Assembly (NCBI RefSeq): GCF_047511655.1
Contig: NC_133398.1
Coordinates: forward strand, 56,270,638 to 56,334,637
DNA from: Castor canadensis
Lineage: Eukaryota; Chordata; Mammalia; Rodentia; Castoridae
Reading direction: 5' to 3'
DNA length: 64,000 nucleotides
Position 1 is the first letter of the stretch. The number at the start of each line of letters is the position of its first letter. Below, one piece after another: positions 1 through 12,765 of the stretch. The position numbers and the translations under genes were made by a program. Below the pieces are notes generated by a model. That model worked only from the letters and a program-made list of their open reading frames with translations. It made no database searches and was not told the DNA's origin.

Positions 1-1015
1 AGTAACTGTTAGAAAGTGTCTTTGAAATTTCCCTTGATAGTCTATTCTAAATTTATCTTTTCACAGCAGGCATGGTGGCTCGCGCCTGTAATCCTAGCGA
101 CTTCGGAGGCTGAGATCATGAGGATGGCAATTCTAGGCCAGCCCGCATAAATAGGTGGCGAGACCCCATTTCAACAGTAGCTGGGCTTGGTGGTTTGTGC
201 TTGTCATCCCAGTGACAGCACGAAGCCTGAAATAGGAGGATTGTGGTCAGGCCAGCCTGGGCAAAAAGCGAGACGTATTTCCTAAATAACTAGAGCAAAA
301 AAGGCCCAAGTGGTAGAGCGCCTGCCTACCAAGTGCAAAGCCCGGAGTTCAAACTTCAGTGCAGCCCAAAAAAAAAAAAAAATCTATTATGATTGGAAAA
401 TTAAATACATCTTCTAATAATCCACCTGTCTAAATAAGCCAAGTTGACTATGACCAGTGAAGACAAAGGTAAAAGGTTGTGTTTATGGATTTTTGTCTCG
501 ATAAATTCTTTTATTTGTATTCATTGTACATTTTATCTGTGATATGTAATTTTAATTGGATGCCATTGAATCTTATTTGGGAATCTTACTGAAGCTAATG
601 TGTTCTGTTGTGTACAAAACACAAATTTTGTGCATAGCCTTAGAGATAAAGGACTTATATTTTTACTCTGATTTTTGTCTCATTTCTTAATATTTTAGAA
701 TCCAGAATTTTTTTAATTGAATATTTGAGTACTGTACTTATCAATATTCAGGTTAAAAGTCACTGTAGAGGCAAACAGGCTGACAATACTTTATTTTACC
801 CAAAGGCACCACTTCTACAGCAGGGCAAGGAGTAGACATTTATAAAGAGAAGTTACATTTCCAGGCTGAAGGTGGAATTCAGGGTTGTGGGTTTTTTTCT
901 TTAAATTACTAATTTAAGCCTGTGTTTCTTAAAATTAGTTGCTTTTTTTCTCCTAAGATTATAATTAGAGTCCTGACACCATAGTTAACTAAATCCTAAT
1001 TCTCCAATAAAACAG
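1..1015 (+). other. PSIP1: PSIP1 intron (partial)
   Basis: Intron upstream of the first exon in the window. It holds a multi-unit SINE at 70-374 and otherwise AT-rich sequence with nothing recognised. It ends at acceptor cag 1013-1015. Confidence 0.8.
70..374 (+). mobile_element. Multi-unit SINE: two B1-like units + ID-like unit
   Basis: A B1-like unit (cgcctgtaatcctagc) is followed by a second, different B1-like unit (about 176-295), then an ID-like tRNA unit (caagtggtagagcgcctgcc) and an A-tail to about 382. Confidence 0.75.
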
Positions 1016-2468
1016 AAGAGAAAGGGTGGAAGAAACTTTCAGACAGCTCACAGAAGGAATATGCTAAAAGGCCAACATGAGAAAGAGGCTGCAGATCGAA
1101 AACGCAAGCAAGAAGAACAAATGGAAACGGAGCAGTAAGTATTTTTTTAATTTTAAAATCTGGGTTCTTTTTTAAAGCTAGCATGAAAGTTCTAAAATAG
1201 TAGACTCATTTTCCAGACTTTTTGAAGCCTTTTGAAGTAACATTTCCCATATGTTAGAAAAATCTTCCATAAATGATGATGATACTTCAGGCTTCATTAT
1301 TTTCTGAGGAGAGGATGAAATTCACTAAAGCAGTCATCCTGTGAACTACTGCAGTTAGGTTTTAACTGTTAGTGATTTGCAGAAAATTTACTCAACCTCT
1401 GCTATTTGTGTAATGTGTTAAACATAGAGTGGTGATAATATATTGGTGGGTAAAGAATGCAGGAAATATTCTTTGTCATACCACCAGCAGGCCTGCCCCT
1501 AAAGACCAGCAAAAGTAACAAAAGCACAGTTGGAAACCCAGGAATCCAATAAAAATAAACCAAAAGGCTTACAGGGTTTACATTTGATATGTGCAATATA
1601 AATCAAATGAGAGTCTTTTCCTTTCAGTTTTGATACTTGGAGTTACTATAAACTTACCACAGTACTTTCTTTCCCCTGTAGTGAATAAAGATAATTTTAT
1701 TAGTTGAAGTAAAAATCGTTAGTGTCCTTATTACATTTGTTTTCCTAGTTATCTTTAGACTATCATTTCTAAGTTCTTTTTTGAAATACTTTTCTTGCCT
1801 GTGAAGTGTTTTGCACTCTGACTAAACTTTGTTGTTGTTGCTTAGTGAGGAGGTAATTTTAAAAACATGCTCTAGGTCACTAAGACAGTTCATGATGAGC
1901 AGTGAGACTCCAGTCAGCTCTTGAATAATTTTCTGTTTTTCTTTTTATATAATGCATCCATAAACCAACTCTAAATACAGCATTTGACTCTGCTTTCTTG
2001 GAGGATATCTAAGCAGTTTCAGCTGCTTGAGAGGGAGTAACTTAAAAATTGATAAACTCAGAAATGTTACTCCCAATGTTAGACTTTGACCACTTATGTA
2101 AATTTTTTTTGTTATCTATCCTTCTCTGTCTTTTTTCACTGAAAAGCTGTTGGACTGTTCCTTGTTTTTAACTTTACTGTGCTCCCAAAGTTAAGATATA
2201 AAATTAGATGTTGCTAAGTAAATCTAGCCCCAACCCTTCTTCAGTATCTCAAAGTTTTATGTATTTCAGTTTCTTTTGAATGTCCTCCAATGTAACTTTC
2301 TCAAATTCTAATACTTGTGTTTTCTTTCCTTCTCCTGTTATTACAAAACTTTGTACTTGGACAGTTTTGCTCTGTAAAGCATTTCAGATGCAACTGTGTG
2401 AAATGCATTATGCAAAATAAAGTTTATTGTATTGTATTCCCAGCCAAACAACATGTAATCTACAGTAA
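1016..2468 (+). CDS. PSIP1: PSIP1 p52 isoform end: shared exon 1016-1134 plus alternative terminal exon 2444-2468
   Basis: The short isoform p52 lacks the IBD and is associated with splicing factors. The shared exon ends in phase 2 (GAG CA). A pyrimidine-rich acceptor ending cccag at 2441-2443 leads to an exon whose first base completes a His codon, followed by QTTCNLQ and TAA at 2466-2468. This gives the eight-residue p52-specific tail HQTTCNLQ. The two pieces total 48 codons including the stop, which predicts a 333-residue p52 if the upstream part has the human length. Poly(A) signal at 3017-3022. Confidence 0.88.
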
Positions 2469-5400
2469 TAAAAAATATATCTCATTTTGGGCTCAAAGCA
2501 TTAATCCAGTAACTGAAAAGAGAATACAAGTGGAGCAAACAAGAGATGAAGATCTTGAGACAGACTCATTGGACTGAAATTCCCCCTTCCCCCCCTTGAT
2601 GGAAGAATGTTCCAGATTCTAAATTGAGGACTTCACTATTAATGGCATTATTACTATGTTATGATTGTTAACAAAATTTCCTGTAAGGTATACACTACAT
2701 ATTAAGGTTGGCCATCATTCCTGTTAAGTTTTTTACCAAGCTTAAGATGAAGCTTTGTGTTTGAAAGTTATAACAAGCGTAGATGAAGATGGTGGTTGTA
2801 CATTATTTCATTTAGAAAATATAAAAATTCGTATTGTTTTGAAGCTAGGTATTCAACTGGAATAGCTATTACACCCCCCTGAGAATGGGGCAGTTGCGCC
2901 CTTTCCTTGACCTTCCTTTGTTGTTTAATTCTTTAGACTCTTGTTTTTTTTTAAATCCTGAGAGATTAAACAGTAGACTTGTTAAGTAAAATATGAAACT
3001 GTAACCAAAATTTTAAAATAAAGTTTTTTTAAAAAAAAAACTGATTTTTAGGTATTTTTTTGTTCTTGTCTATTTTAATTGGTTCATTAAATGGCCTGAA
3101 CTCCAAGCCAAGGTATTAGAAATCATTTTCAATTTTAAATGGTTATTTTTGTGATTTACAGTAAAATGTCACTTTTTCATTTGTGAAATGGTATGTGTTA
3201 GTGGATGTCATTGAATTATATTGACTTTCCCCTCCTTAATTTAAAAAAAGTATCATAAGGGCTAGAGGTGTGGCTTAAGTGATAGTGCCTGCCTCACAAA
3301 CCTGAAGCCCTGAGTACTGCCTCTCCACCCCAAAAATAATATATATATATATATTTATTGTATCATGTTCAAGCAGTCTAATGTTGAAGCTAACTTCAAA
3401 CCCCTCAAATTATCTGCCCTTTGGAGATAAGGGGAACAATTCAAGTGGTCAATTCCGGCATGCTTCTTTTTAAAGTAATTGTATGTAGAACCCATTAAAT
3501 GTTTGTTAGGTTTTTCTACCTATTACAGCTTATTTGTCCAGTGATTCTGAAATTGGGCTTTTAGCATGTCATTTACTGTTGGAAAGAAAATTTCACTTTA
3601 GCAGGGAAAATCATTTTGTTATTCACTTAAGGAAATTGTGAGATTGTCTACTTGGGTGTGTTTGAGTTTCACTTATGCTAAAGGTAGGAACTGCATAGTT
3701 CTGAAAACTAGCTACTTCCTTGTGGTCTAGGGTATTGACTTACTTTTAAGGAAAAATTTTAAATTTTTATGTAAGGGATTATGGATATTTGGTAATCAAA
3801 GAAACGAAGTTCCAATGTTTTGAAATATTTGTGTTAACATTTGATAGGCAGAATAAAGATGAAGGAAAGAAGCCAGAAGTTAAGAAAGTGGAGAAGAAGA
3901 GAGGTTAGTTCCTTTACTTTCTAAGATCTGTAAAAAATATATGTAGAAAGTTATGTAGACAGTTTTTATGACTGTTCTGAAATGGGTCTCCTTTTATGTT
4001 CTTAAACCCTACAAATATACTTTTTCAAATCCCTAGTGGATTCTGAGTAAATTGCATTTCTTTCAAGCATGATCAGGTGAACTTGCTAACTTGTCTTTAC
4101 GTTTTAATGACCATTTGATGTCAGATTTGTGTAACTTTGCCAAAAGTTGAAAGCTTTCCCATTTTTGACAAATCCCTTGAGGTTAAATATAGGGTAAAGC
4201 AAATATTTGAGGACTGGTATGTAGTGGAGTGTTCCTTCTTGGCTTCAGACTATATTAGAAACAAATAGCAGCTAGATAGCGATATTGTGCTTTTATGCTT
4301 CATGTTGCTTTCTTAAACCATGTATTAAAAATTATATGTGTTTCTTAGTAAAGATTACGAAGAAAAATTTTATAGCCATTACTTCTATTTATTTATTTTT
4401 TTGGTGTGACTGGGGTTTGAACTCAAGGCTTCAGGCTTGCAAAGCAGGCACTGTACCACTTGAGCCACTCCTTCAGTCCATAGCTGTTACTTCTTTCCAT
4501 TTCTTACTTTGCTTAGACTGTCACCAGAAATACTAGTTTGGGAAAAACTGTTTACTGTTTTTAATTTATAGAAACATCAATGGATTCCCGACTTCAAAGG
4601 ATACATGCTGAAATAAAAAATTCACTCAAAATTGATAATCTTGTAAGTGTTCAACCTCATTAAAAAATACAGAGCTTTGATAATTTCCTATTTTATTTTC
4701 ACACATGATTTTGTAGTTATATAAGTTTAAGATAAAAGGGACAGTGGTCATTTTGTAGGCTCTGAGTTTTTAAAAATCTTCAGAAATTATATATACTGTA
4801 ATAATTAACAGTTAATGACATTAATTTTGTCATGAAGGATGTGAACAGATGCATTGAGGCCTTGGATGAACTTGCTTCACTTCAGGTCACAATGCAACAA
4901 GCTCAGAAACACACAGAGATGATTACAACACTGAAAAAAGTAAGTGATTTCAAGTCATGTAGTATTAAGTTTTTCTCATTTCTTCATTAAAAATAAAGTA
5001 AAAATGTATCAACTAGGAAAAACAATTATGAATATTTATTGTTTTCTCAGATACGGCGATTCAAAGTTAGTCAAGTTATCATGGAAAAGTCTACAATGTT
5101 GTATAACAAGTTTAAGAACATGTTTTTGGTTGGTGAAGGAGATTCCGTCATTACTCAAGTGCTGAATAAATCTATTGCTGAACAAAGACAGCATGAGGAA
5201 GCAAATAAAACCAAAGATCAAGGAAAGAAAGGGCCAAACAAAAAGCTAGAAAAAGAACAAACAGGTATGTGTTAATAAATTTAAGGCCAGGATTTTTAAC
5301 TGTTTGCCAGGATTGCTTTTAAAAGTAGTTTTAATACATACACAGAAAATACACTTTCAGAGTTTGCCAGTAAGCCGGATGAAGTGGATGTTGGAGACAC

Positions 5401-8298
5401 TTTTAACATCAATAATAAGGCTCCATTATGTATTCATTCACTGACTTTTGAATAGCCAAAATGGTTCTGAATTCAGGTGATACATGACAATGGAGATGAC
5501 ATTAACGCTGCAGAGGAATTGGCTGTAGATGGCATGGCAAAGATGTGTAATGGACACATTCATAAATTATGTCAGTTAATAAAATTTAAGACATTCCTAA
5601 CACAAAAACTGTTGCTAATGAGGCAGATTCTGGAGAAAATTTTTAAAGAGGTATCCACCAGAATGCTTTCTTATCACTAGAGAACAGCCCACACCCACTC
5701 CAATTGCTTATGTGTCTTCTCAGCCCAAAAAAAAATACAGTGTACAGAACCTTATAATCAAAATGCAGCAAGAGGTAGAGAGCGAGCTGCTGCTGTATTG
5801 CTGTTGTTTCTAAGTGATACAGGTATTCTGGTGATGCACCTGTGCTGCTTAGTCACCCTGAACACATTAGTTTTTCACTGTGCTAATGGTATGAAATTTT
5901 TTTTAATGTTAAGTGCTTATGTGTGAGTAAGTACAAGAAAATGATTGCTTATCAGTAGCATATAAATGTAGTCAGGAATAATGGTGATGCCAAACAGCTA
6001 CTGGTTATCCACATGGGTTGTTGATATGGCTGACATGTCTTTGCTTTTCTGATGGTTTACAGTATAAAACTTGTGTTTCATGTACAGTGTGTTTGGAAAT
6101 CACTCCTAAACACTTCTGGTTCTAAGCAGTTTGGAGAGGAGATACTTAACTCTGTACACAGTTATTATCTACAAAGAACTTTAAAAATAGAATGGTAAAC
6201 CATTATCAGCAGCCCTGATTCAATGTTAATGAACTGGTAGCTGCTTCAGGTAAAAACTAGTTATCACAAAAGCAATTTTTGAGTTTTTTCTTTAAATTCT
6301 TATGAAACAATAGGTATACTTAAAATCCCCATGGTTTACTTATTAGATACAGAGTCATGTTATTTAGGAAATACTATTAACACTTTTTGTTCTAAAATAT
6401 CAATAATGATAAATACAAAATTTGATTATAGTAGCTAGATGAGTTTAGTAACCCAATTCCTTTACTCATAAAGAATGCAGTAGTCCTGCTTCACATTGTG
6501 CCTTAGCTACTCAGAGGATGTTGGTGTTGACAGTATAGCTTTTTAATGGTATCAAAACTTAATCCTAAAATTAATGCCCATTACAAACTTGACTACCATT
6601 TCTAGTTTTGATTTTGAATTTTTATGGGACGTCTTATTTTGTAAGCTCTAACAAGGTTTTTCCATTGGAATCCTTCTAAAGGTTCAAAGACTGTAAATGG
6701 AGGGTCTGATGCTCAAGACAGTAATCAGCCGCAACATAATGGAGACAGCAATGAAGAAAGCAAGGACAACCACGAGGCCAGCAGTAAGAAAAAGTGAGAA
6801 CATGTTTTAATTTTTTTTTTTGACAGTATTGGGATTTGAACTCATGGCCTCACCCTTGTTATGGAGGTGCTCTACCATTTGAGCCACTCTACCAGCCCTC
6901 TTTTGTGTCAGAGTATTTTTGAGATAGGGTCAAACTGTAATTCTGATCTACTTATTGAAAACTAGGATTATATACCTGAGCCACAAGCAGCAGGCTGCCT
7001 TTTTTTTTTTTTTTTTTTTTTAATAAAGGGATCTTGCTGTGCTGTCTAGGCTGGCTTCTAACTCCTAAGCTGAAGCAGTCCTCTTGCCAGTCCTCTTGGC
7101 TCATGTGACTTTCTCATTCAGGCCAGTCACACCCTCCCAACCCCCTCACCCCCCTGCAGTGCTATTAGGGCTTCACCCCCCTGCAGTGCTATTAAGGCTA
7201 GGCAAGCACTCTACCACAAGAGCCATACTCTAAGCCCTGTTTACTTTGTTTTTCAGATAGGGTCTGGAGGGTTTGGTTTTTTTTTCTTTTTTTGGCCTGG
7301 GCTGGCTTCACAGCATGATCTTCCTACACCATGCCCAGCTTAGTCACTAACATTTTGCCCTACTGGACTGGAACCACAATCCTCCCAATCTTTGCCTCCT
7401 ACATAGCTGGGATTATAGCTGTGCTCCACTGCACCTGGCCCTCTTATTTGAGTTCCTAATAACAGTACTGTTCCAAGGTTATTTTGCAAGATTGTAATTA
7501 TTTTTAATTTTTTTTCCAGTATTGAGACTTGAACCCAAGGTCTCAATCATGGTAATCTAGTGCTCTATCCCTTCGTTACACCTGCAGCAGGGGTTATATT
7601 TTGATCGCTTAATTGCTGAACTTAGTAAGCAAGTTATACTCAAAAAGGCAGAAGAGAGAGGGCTTGGAGTGTTCAGTGATATCACATGTGCCTGAGTTTA
7701 ATCTCTAGCATCAAAAAACAACGAAAAGACAAAGGAATAAATTTACATACAATTAACTTGTCAGTGTATTTAAGGAATGGAGCTGGGTTGGAATTCAGTT
7801 ACAGGAAATAACTTCTTTGCACTTCTTTTCTGATGTAGTATTAATGACTTTCACACTTTCTTGAATTCTGAGAGAATATATGAACTAGATGTAGAATTAA
7901 ATTGCCCACTATTTGATATTGTAACCTTACCCTAAAGTAACTAGCTGTGGAATTGTAGTTGCCCAATTCTTAGTTTGTTCATTTGAAGGACTTTCTAATT
8001 CTAAATTAAGGTTTAGTAAAGTTTGTAATATGTTATCACAGATATAAATGCTCATGTTGTTTTTAAAGCTACAAAATATCTAGATTATTGTGCTTGATCT
8101 TCATACTACTTTGAAAAGAAGATACATGTTGTTAATTAGAAATGAAAGGTGTTTTGTGATTTTAAAAAACAGAATGCAGATTTAATGACCATTTTAAAAA
8201 ATTCCAGTTGTCAGACTTCTTTCTCCCTTCTCTTTAGGCCATCTGGAGAAGAGAGAGAGACTGAAATATCTCTGAAGGACTCTGCACTAGATAACTAG
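1016..8298 (+). CDS. PSIP1: PSIP1 / LEDGF p75, C-terminal half (7 coding exons; gene starts left of window)
   Basis: Chromatin-tethering transcriptional coactivator. p75 binds methylated H3K36 through an N-terminal PWWP domain (outside this window) and recruits partners such as MLL/menin, and lentiviral integrases, through its integrase-binding domain (IBD). Coding exons: 1016-1134, 3848-3903, 4572-4642, 4838-4939, 5051-5264, 6682-6793, 8238-8298 (TAG). All have AG acceptors and GT donors, phases agree, and they sum to 245 codons including the stop, with no break. By length this matches about residues 287-530 of the human protein. The first exon is basic ([12 protein letters not shown]). The IBD starts at [13 protein letters not shown] and runs to the 5051-5264 exon. 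Residues known to contact integrase are present: the Ile-Asp of SLKIDNL and the Phe and Val of RRFKVSQ. The acidic tail ends SLKDSALDN. Identification is by direct sequence recognition. Confidence 0.96.
2469..3040 (+). other. PSIP1: p52 3'UTR (putative)
   Basis: AT-rich non-coding sequence between the p52 stop and the AATAAA at 3017-3022. No gene or repeat recognised in it. Confidence 0.6.
3017..3022 (+). terminator. PSIP1: Poly(A) signal AATAAA for the p52 transcript
   Basis: AATAAA followed within 10 bases by a T-run and A-run, about 550 bases after the p52 stop codon. It is the first good signal after that stop. Confidence 0.6.
3259..3357 (+). mobile_element. ID-like SINE with (TA)n tail
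   Basis: ID-like body (gtggcttaagtgatagtgcctgcctc) followed by a short A/TA-rich tail at 3331-3356. Confidence 0.7.
4385..4480 (-). mobile_element. ID-like SINE, antisense
   Basis: T-rich start, then the complement of an ID-like unit (gtttgaactcaaggcttcag ... gagccactcc). Lies in a PSIP1 intron just before exon 4572-4642. Confidence 0.75.
5265..6681 (+). other. PSIP1 intron containing an unidentified stretch with broken open frames
   Basis: Between two PSIP1 exons. At about 5360-5840 there are short open frames in shifting phases (for example 5477-5680, starting [19 protein letters not shown]) that read like decayed coding sequence, possibly a retrocopy. I do not recognise the parent. The rest (5850-6680) is AT-rich with nothing recognised. 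Confidence 0.3.
6807..7020 (-). mobile_element. B1-ID composite SINE, antisense, with abutting T-run
   Basis: Poly-T, then antisense ID-like unit (gggatttgaactcatggcct), then antisense B1-like unit to about 6995. A T-run at 7000-7021 is the tail of the next insertion. Confidence 0.7.
7022..7440 (-). mobile_element. SINE cluster, antisense (B1-like fragment, then ID + two B1-like units)
   Basis: 7022-7100 is an old antisense B1-like fragment. 7190-7237 is antisense ID-like. 7250-7345 and 7355-7440 are two antisense B1-like units. Together 7190-7440 has the same B1-B1-ID order as the element at 70-374. Confidence 0.6.
7507..7592 (-). mobile_element. ID-like SINE, antisense
   Basis: T-rich start then antisense ID-like sequence (gagacttgaacccaaggtct ... 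gtgctctatccc). The old copy at 7660-7720 on the + strand is too worn to list separately. Confidence 0.6.
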
Positions 8299-9885
8299 AT
8301 TGACAGACCTGGAATATACAGAACATTTGAGAAGTTTGTAATGGTTTTCACTTAAAATACTTAGACTGCTGAAAATTTTAAATTTTTATAAGCATAGGTT
8401 TTGATGTTTGAAACTTGTTTTGAGGGAGAAAATCCCTTTCTTTGTTCAAAAGTAATTAAACATTATTGCTAATTGTACTTGTGCAGTATTAGCAGCTACA
8501 TTATACAGTAAACGTGGGAGAAATTCCACTTAGAAAAATGTTAAACTGCTTTTCCAGACATGGTTGTAGCGTATTTTCAATTAGTGTGTGTATGTTAAAT
8601 GTGTAATTGGTAGTGGAAAAAAGTTACATTTTTAAAACTACTTTTCCCAAATACTGTGGCTTTTGTGCAGTTTTTACAAATCTTGGATTTAACAGACTGT
8701 CTTTTCACTGTGGGTTTTGTAGAAGTTGAGCATTTTTATGGTTGGATAAAATGTTACTTCTAAACAAGTACTCACTCCCTCCTTTTATCAAAAGTTAATT
8801 TTAATCTCAGTCTACATTGTACTCCATTTCCCTGATTCTTTGTAACAATGTGTAGTTTGTATGCCTTTTTGTATGACTAGTTGTCCAACCAATGTTAAAG
8901 TAATAATTCTGTGAGGTACAAACAATCTCACGTTAACTTTTTTGAAGGTAATTTGGTTATGTGGCTGGAAATTTAGTCAAGTCACATAACTTCCCTTGCA
9001 GAGAAAGACTGGGTATAGGAAATGAATCTGGCTTTAGATAGGGGTCAGCCATCTAAGATCTTTTGCAGGCACTAGTAACAAAACCTGAGAACTAAACAAA
9101 TTTAAATGTCTTTAAAAAAAGTTTTTTAAGTCACACTCATTAAAAAAATCACAAGGTAGTATTTTTTAAATTGGGGGAAAAAACCCATCATGCTTATGTA
9201 GTAGATACAAATAAATGCTATGTAAGGAAACTAACCTATTTGAAAACATGGAAGGAACTTAGTATTTAATTTCTCTTACCGTTCATGTAACAGGATTAAA
9301 ATGTTAGAAACAGTTGCTCCTGATCAGTGAACCAATGCTAACACAGTATTTAAGGGCCTTTTAACTAAGGGATAGCATCTCCAAGTTATTTTGAATATTA
9401 GCTCAGTTTGATACAATGTTCTTTATATGGGAAAGTAACTTAACACCAGTGTTTTTGATATGCATACATTGACCTCTAGGATAATTGTTTTCATCTATAC
9501 ATAAACCCTCGAATTATTTCAACTAATTGGATTTTTGCTTTTGAGAGCTTACAATGGGACTACTGTTTTGAGGGAACTCTGCTATTCTATTATATATACC
9601 AGTCAGTATCTGTTTTGTCCTTAAGTACAATTTTAACTTGGACAGAATTTATTCTCGTTAAGCCATAAGTGTCGATGTATAAAATTGTTTTGATTAAAGA
9701 AAATTTTTTATCAAACAATAGAGTAAATTACTTCATTGCTATTTTGAAAGTGTAAGTGAAGGAATATTGGATATGCTGCTAAGGAAACAATTTCTTAACT
9801 GGTCATTAAGATTATGATTGGGAATACTACATTTACCAAACAGTAAGCGCTAGATAATAAAAATAAAGGAAATGGGTTTTTTAAT
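8299..9885 (+). other. PSIP1: p75 3'UTR (putative)
   Basis: AT-rich, repeat-free sequence after the p75 stop. The absence of SINEs over 1.5 kb in a SINE-dense locus fits a constrained 3'UTR. Possible poly(A) signals at 9209-9214 and the overlapping pair at 9856-9867; the latter is my preferred end. Confidence 0.6.
9856..9867 (+). terminator. PSIP1: Overlapping AATAAA poly(A) signals, p75 transcript
   Basis: Two AATAAA hexamers overlap by one base (9856-9861 and 9862-9867, read through an A-run), about 1.56 kb after the p75 stop. A T-rich stretch follows. Confidence 0.55.
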
Positions 9886-12491
9886 TTCTTTATTCACCTT
9901 CCATGACTTAATCTGTACAAGAAACAAGAACATTCAGCTTGTGGGGTATTAGCAGCATTTTGATACTATCTGCGTGGTCTAACAAGTGATGTATGTTCTC
10001 CTAGGCACAGTTGCCTTCTTTTGAATATTAAAATTTTGTTCATCATAGGGTGTTTCATAGATAACTATCATTCTCAGAACTCTTAAGGCTTTATGAATGA
10101 TTATCAAGAACCTTCAGGAGCATTGGTTCTACTTAAATTGTTATATTTGGTTAAAAAGTCACTGAGAGATCATTTTGGTGAGGTAACACCCTTCTCCCCG
10201 AAAATGCAAGCATGAACAATATCATTTTGTGCTTTTGATCACTGGATAAACATTTTGAAGAGTAATGACTGTTGAAGGTTTTCTCAGCTGCTTTGAGACA
10301 GTTTAGATGGAGAGCATGATTGGGAGTTTGTATGGAGTAACAATTTGATCACAGTACTTTAAGCCTCATAATTGCTTCTTGCCTCTAGTACTTTCAAATT
10401 ATGTTTTACCAGTTTCTGCTGATACAGTGAGGTGTAGTACACTAAAAGTGTTCCTACTCACATCCACTTACCTGATTAAAGATGTCAGGTCAAGACAAGG
10501 TTGGCCATCTAATCTTGTATCAGAACAAAGGTTTTTATAGCTCTGTGAGGGCTTCATTAATAAGTTTTGTCCCAATGGCCAGAGAATGATGGACTTGAAA
10601 TAGCAAACGTGTATCTTTAAACTTTTAAGAAATGAAGAAGTTACTATACTAGGCAGAAATGTGCTTGTGTTTGTGCTGTGTAATTCTCCAACAAAGATGC
10701 TTAAAGATGACTAACCTTTTCCCTCAGTAAACTGCAATGTCTAGTTATCTTTAAAGGATTCTGAAGCCTGAGAAGGTTTTTAAGGAAACAGTATTGCTTT
10801 TCTGTATAGTGCATGTGCATCCACTGTTAATTAAATCAAACCAAATTAATTTCTAATTAGAGAATATTCACTGTAAGTGCATGACAACATTTTCATATTT
10901 GCTTTTGTTTCTTAGATAAAATACATGTAATTTTACAGTCATGACATGTTCGGTAGATTGAAAGCAGCATAAAGAAAAGCTGTATCAGATCAGGGATTTT
11001 ATAGTTTCAAAATGTACAAGTTACTCTTTTGACATGAACTTGGTGGGATACCTATAACAAATGATGAGTAATGCCAACTGTGGTGGTAACCTGGCCAGCC
11101 CTTCCTCTCAGTTTCGCCAGGAAACAATAGGAAGGTATCTGAGTCTTTGATAAAAATGTTAACTCAGCTAGAAGAATAACATTCTCAATAAATGATAAAA
11201 TAAGAGTTCTAATACAGAAATGTTTTATCTAATATCTGCATGTCCACTAAAATGGATTGACTGGCATCATTTGTGGGATAATGCATTAAGGGTAAATTAA
11301 CTTTGTGAAATTTGCTATTGTGGGAGTATGAAGTGAAAATGAATCAAACAGACCCATATTAAGGCAAGAGCTGTAAGAAATGCAGTATTACAAGTAAAGG
11401 AATCAAAAATAACTTTTACCTGTGGACTTCTAGGAACTGGGTAAATCACTGATTGGTCATCTTAAATCTATGATTTTCCAGCAGAATTTTCAGTCTGCTC
11501 AATGTTAGCACCATTGGATACAGGAAAGTAAAAATTTAGGCACAACGTAAGCCAGCCATGGAGGGGCTTCTTAATGGTCTGTGCTGATCCTCTGTACTGA
11601 CTAAATCAGTGACTGTGAGCATCTCTAGACATACCAGAAACAGGTACTTGTCATCTCCGTATCAATCAACTTAATTGGATTTGTGACATTTCAGTCCATG
11701 AAAATACTTCACTGTCAATCTTTTAAACAGATAGGCTTCATTATTTTTTTTGTTTTTGATTTATATAGTAAATATCTGTTCTTAGCCATCCAGAGAAATG
11801 TAGAATTCAGCTGAATTTAAATATACATCCTAGAAGAGAAAAAGTGAAACTTAAATATTCAAAATCTTATTTTACAGCATTCCTAAAAGTCTCACTAAAA
11901 AGCATTAAATTTTACAAGGTTTCACAAAATATTTTGACCAGGGAATATATTAAGTTCCCTGTTCTTTTTGGCAAAGAATTAAAAAAGAATAGGATCATTG
12001 TAATAAGTAAAGGAATGAGAAGAATGAAAAACTTGGCCAGAAAATAGTATTTACTTGTTTTTGCTTATTATTACACTTGCAACCGTATTATTGCCCAAGA
12101 ATAAGTGAGCCACAGCTAGCAATGTATATGACCATGATTTTTCCCATGTCTCCATGGTAGCAGGAAATACGTTACTGTTTCATCAGAACATTGTTGTTTT
12201 TAAAACAACTTGGCATTTGTGGCTCATAAATTTTCAAGAAATGAGACCTCATTTTAAATACAACTGTGAAAGTATTAGTATATACTTAAGATCTTTTTAC
12301 ATTCATTATTCATGAACATCATAGTCTCATTAAGAACACCTAATATGTGTGGCTTCTATCTAAAACCTATCACAAGAGCCCACTATAAAATTACATTATA
12401 ACCATTCTTATTTTGTATTATTTTAAAAATAATTTGCTCATTTTTAACTTCTCCCTGTAACTTTCATTACAGATATTTGAAGGATCTTTAC

Positions 12492-12579
12492 CTTGGAAGC
12501 TTCATGGTAGAAGGTGTAGCTCACATTCTTCAAAGAATTTTCAAAACACTCTGCCACCTGATTTATCATTAATTGCATT
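12492..12579 (-). other. Candidate extra exon downstream of the SNAPC3 stop
   Basis: On the - strand, an acceptor-like gatag precedes 88 bases that are fully open in one frame (reads MQLMINQVAECFENSLKNV then SYTFYHEASK). They end at a strong donor-like AAG|gtaaag. If joined to SNAPC3 exon 8 (ending in CG) the frame stays open. I do not recognise the peptide. It could be a chance open stretch or an old gene relic. Confidence 0.2.
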
Positions 12580-12599
12580 CTATCATTAGCAAAAAGTTC

Positions 12600-12765
12600 T
12601 CAGGATACAGAATGAATAGGCAAGCCATGGATTGGGAGAAAAGAATCAGAAGCTGTGTATCTGACAAAACATATATTAAGAATATATAAAGCACTTCTAC
12701 AACTCAATAAGATGAGCAACTCACAATGAGTAAAACACATAAAATAAAAAAAAACTTTGAAATAA
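12600..12765 (+). mobile_element. Ancient L1 ORF2 scrap
   Basis: The + strand text (ggattgggagaaaagaatc, then ctgacaaaacatatattaag) matches the L1 ORF2 C-terminal pattern seen intact in the younger L1 near 47750-47830. Confidence 0.5.
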
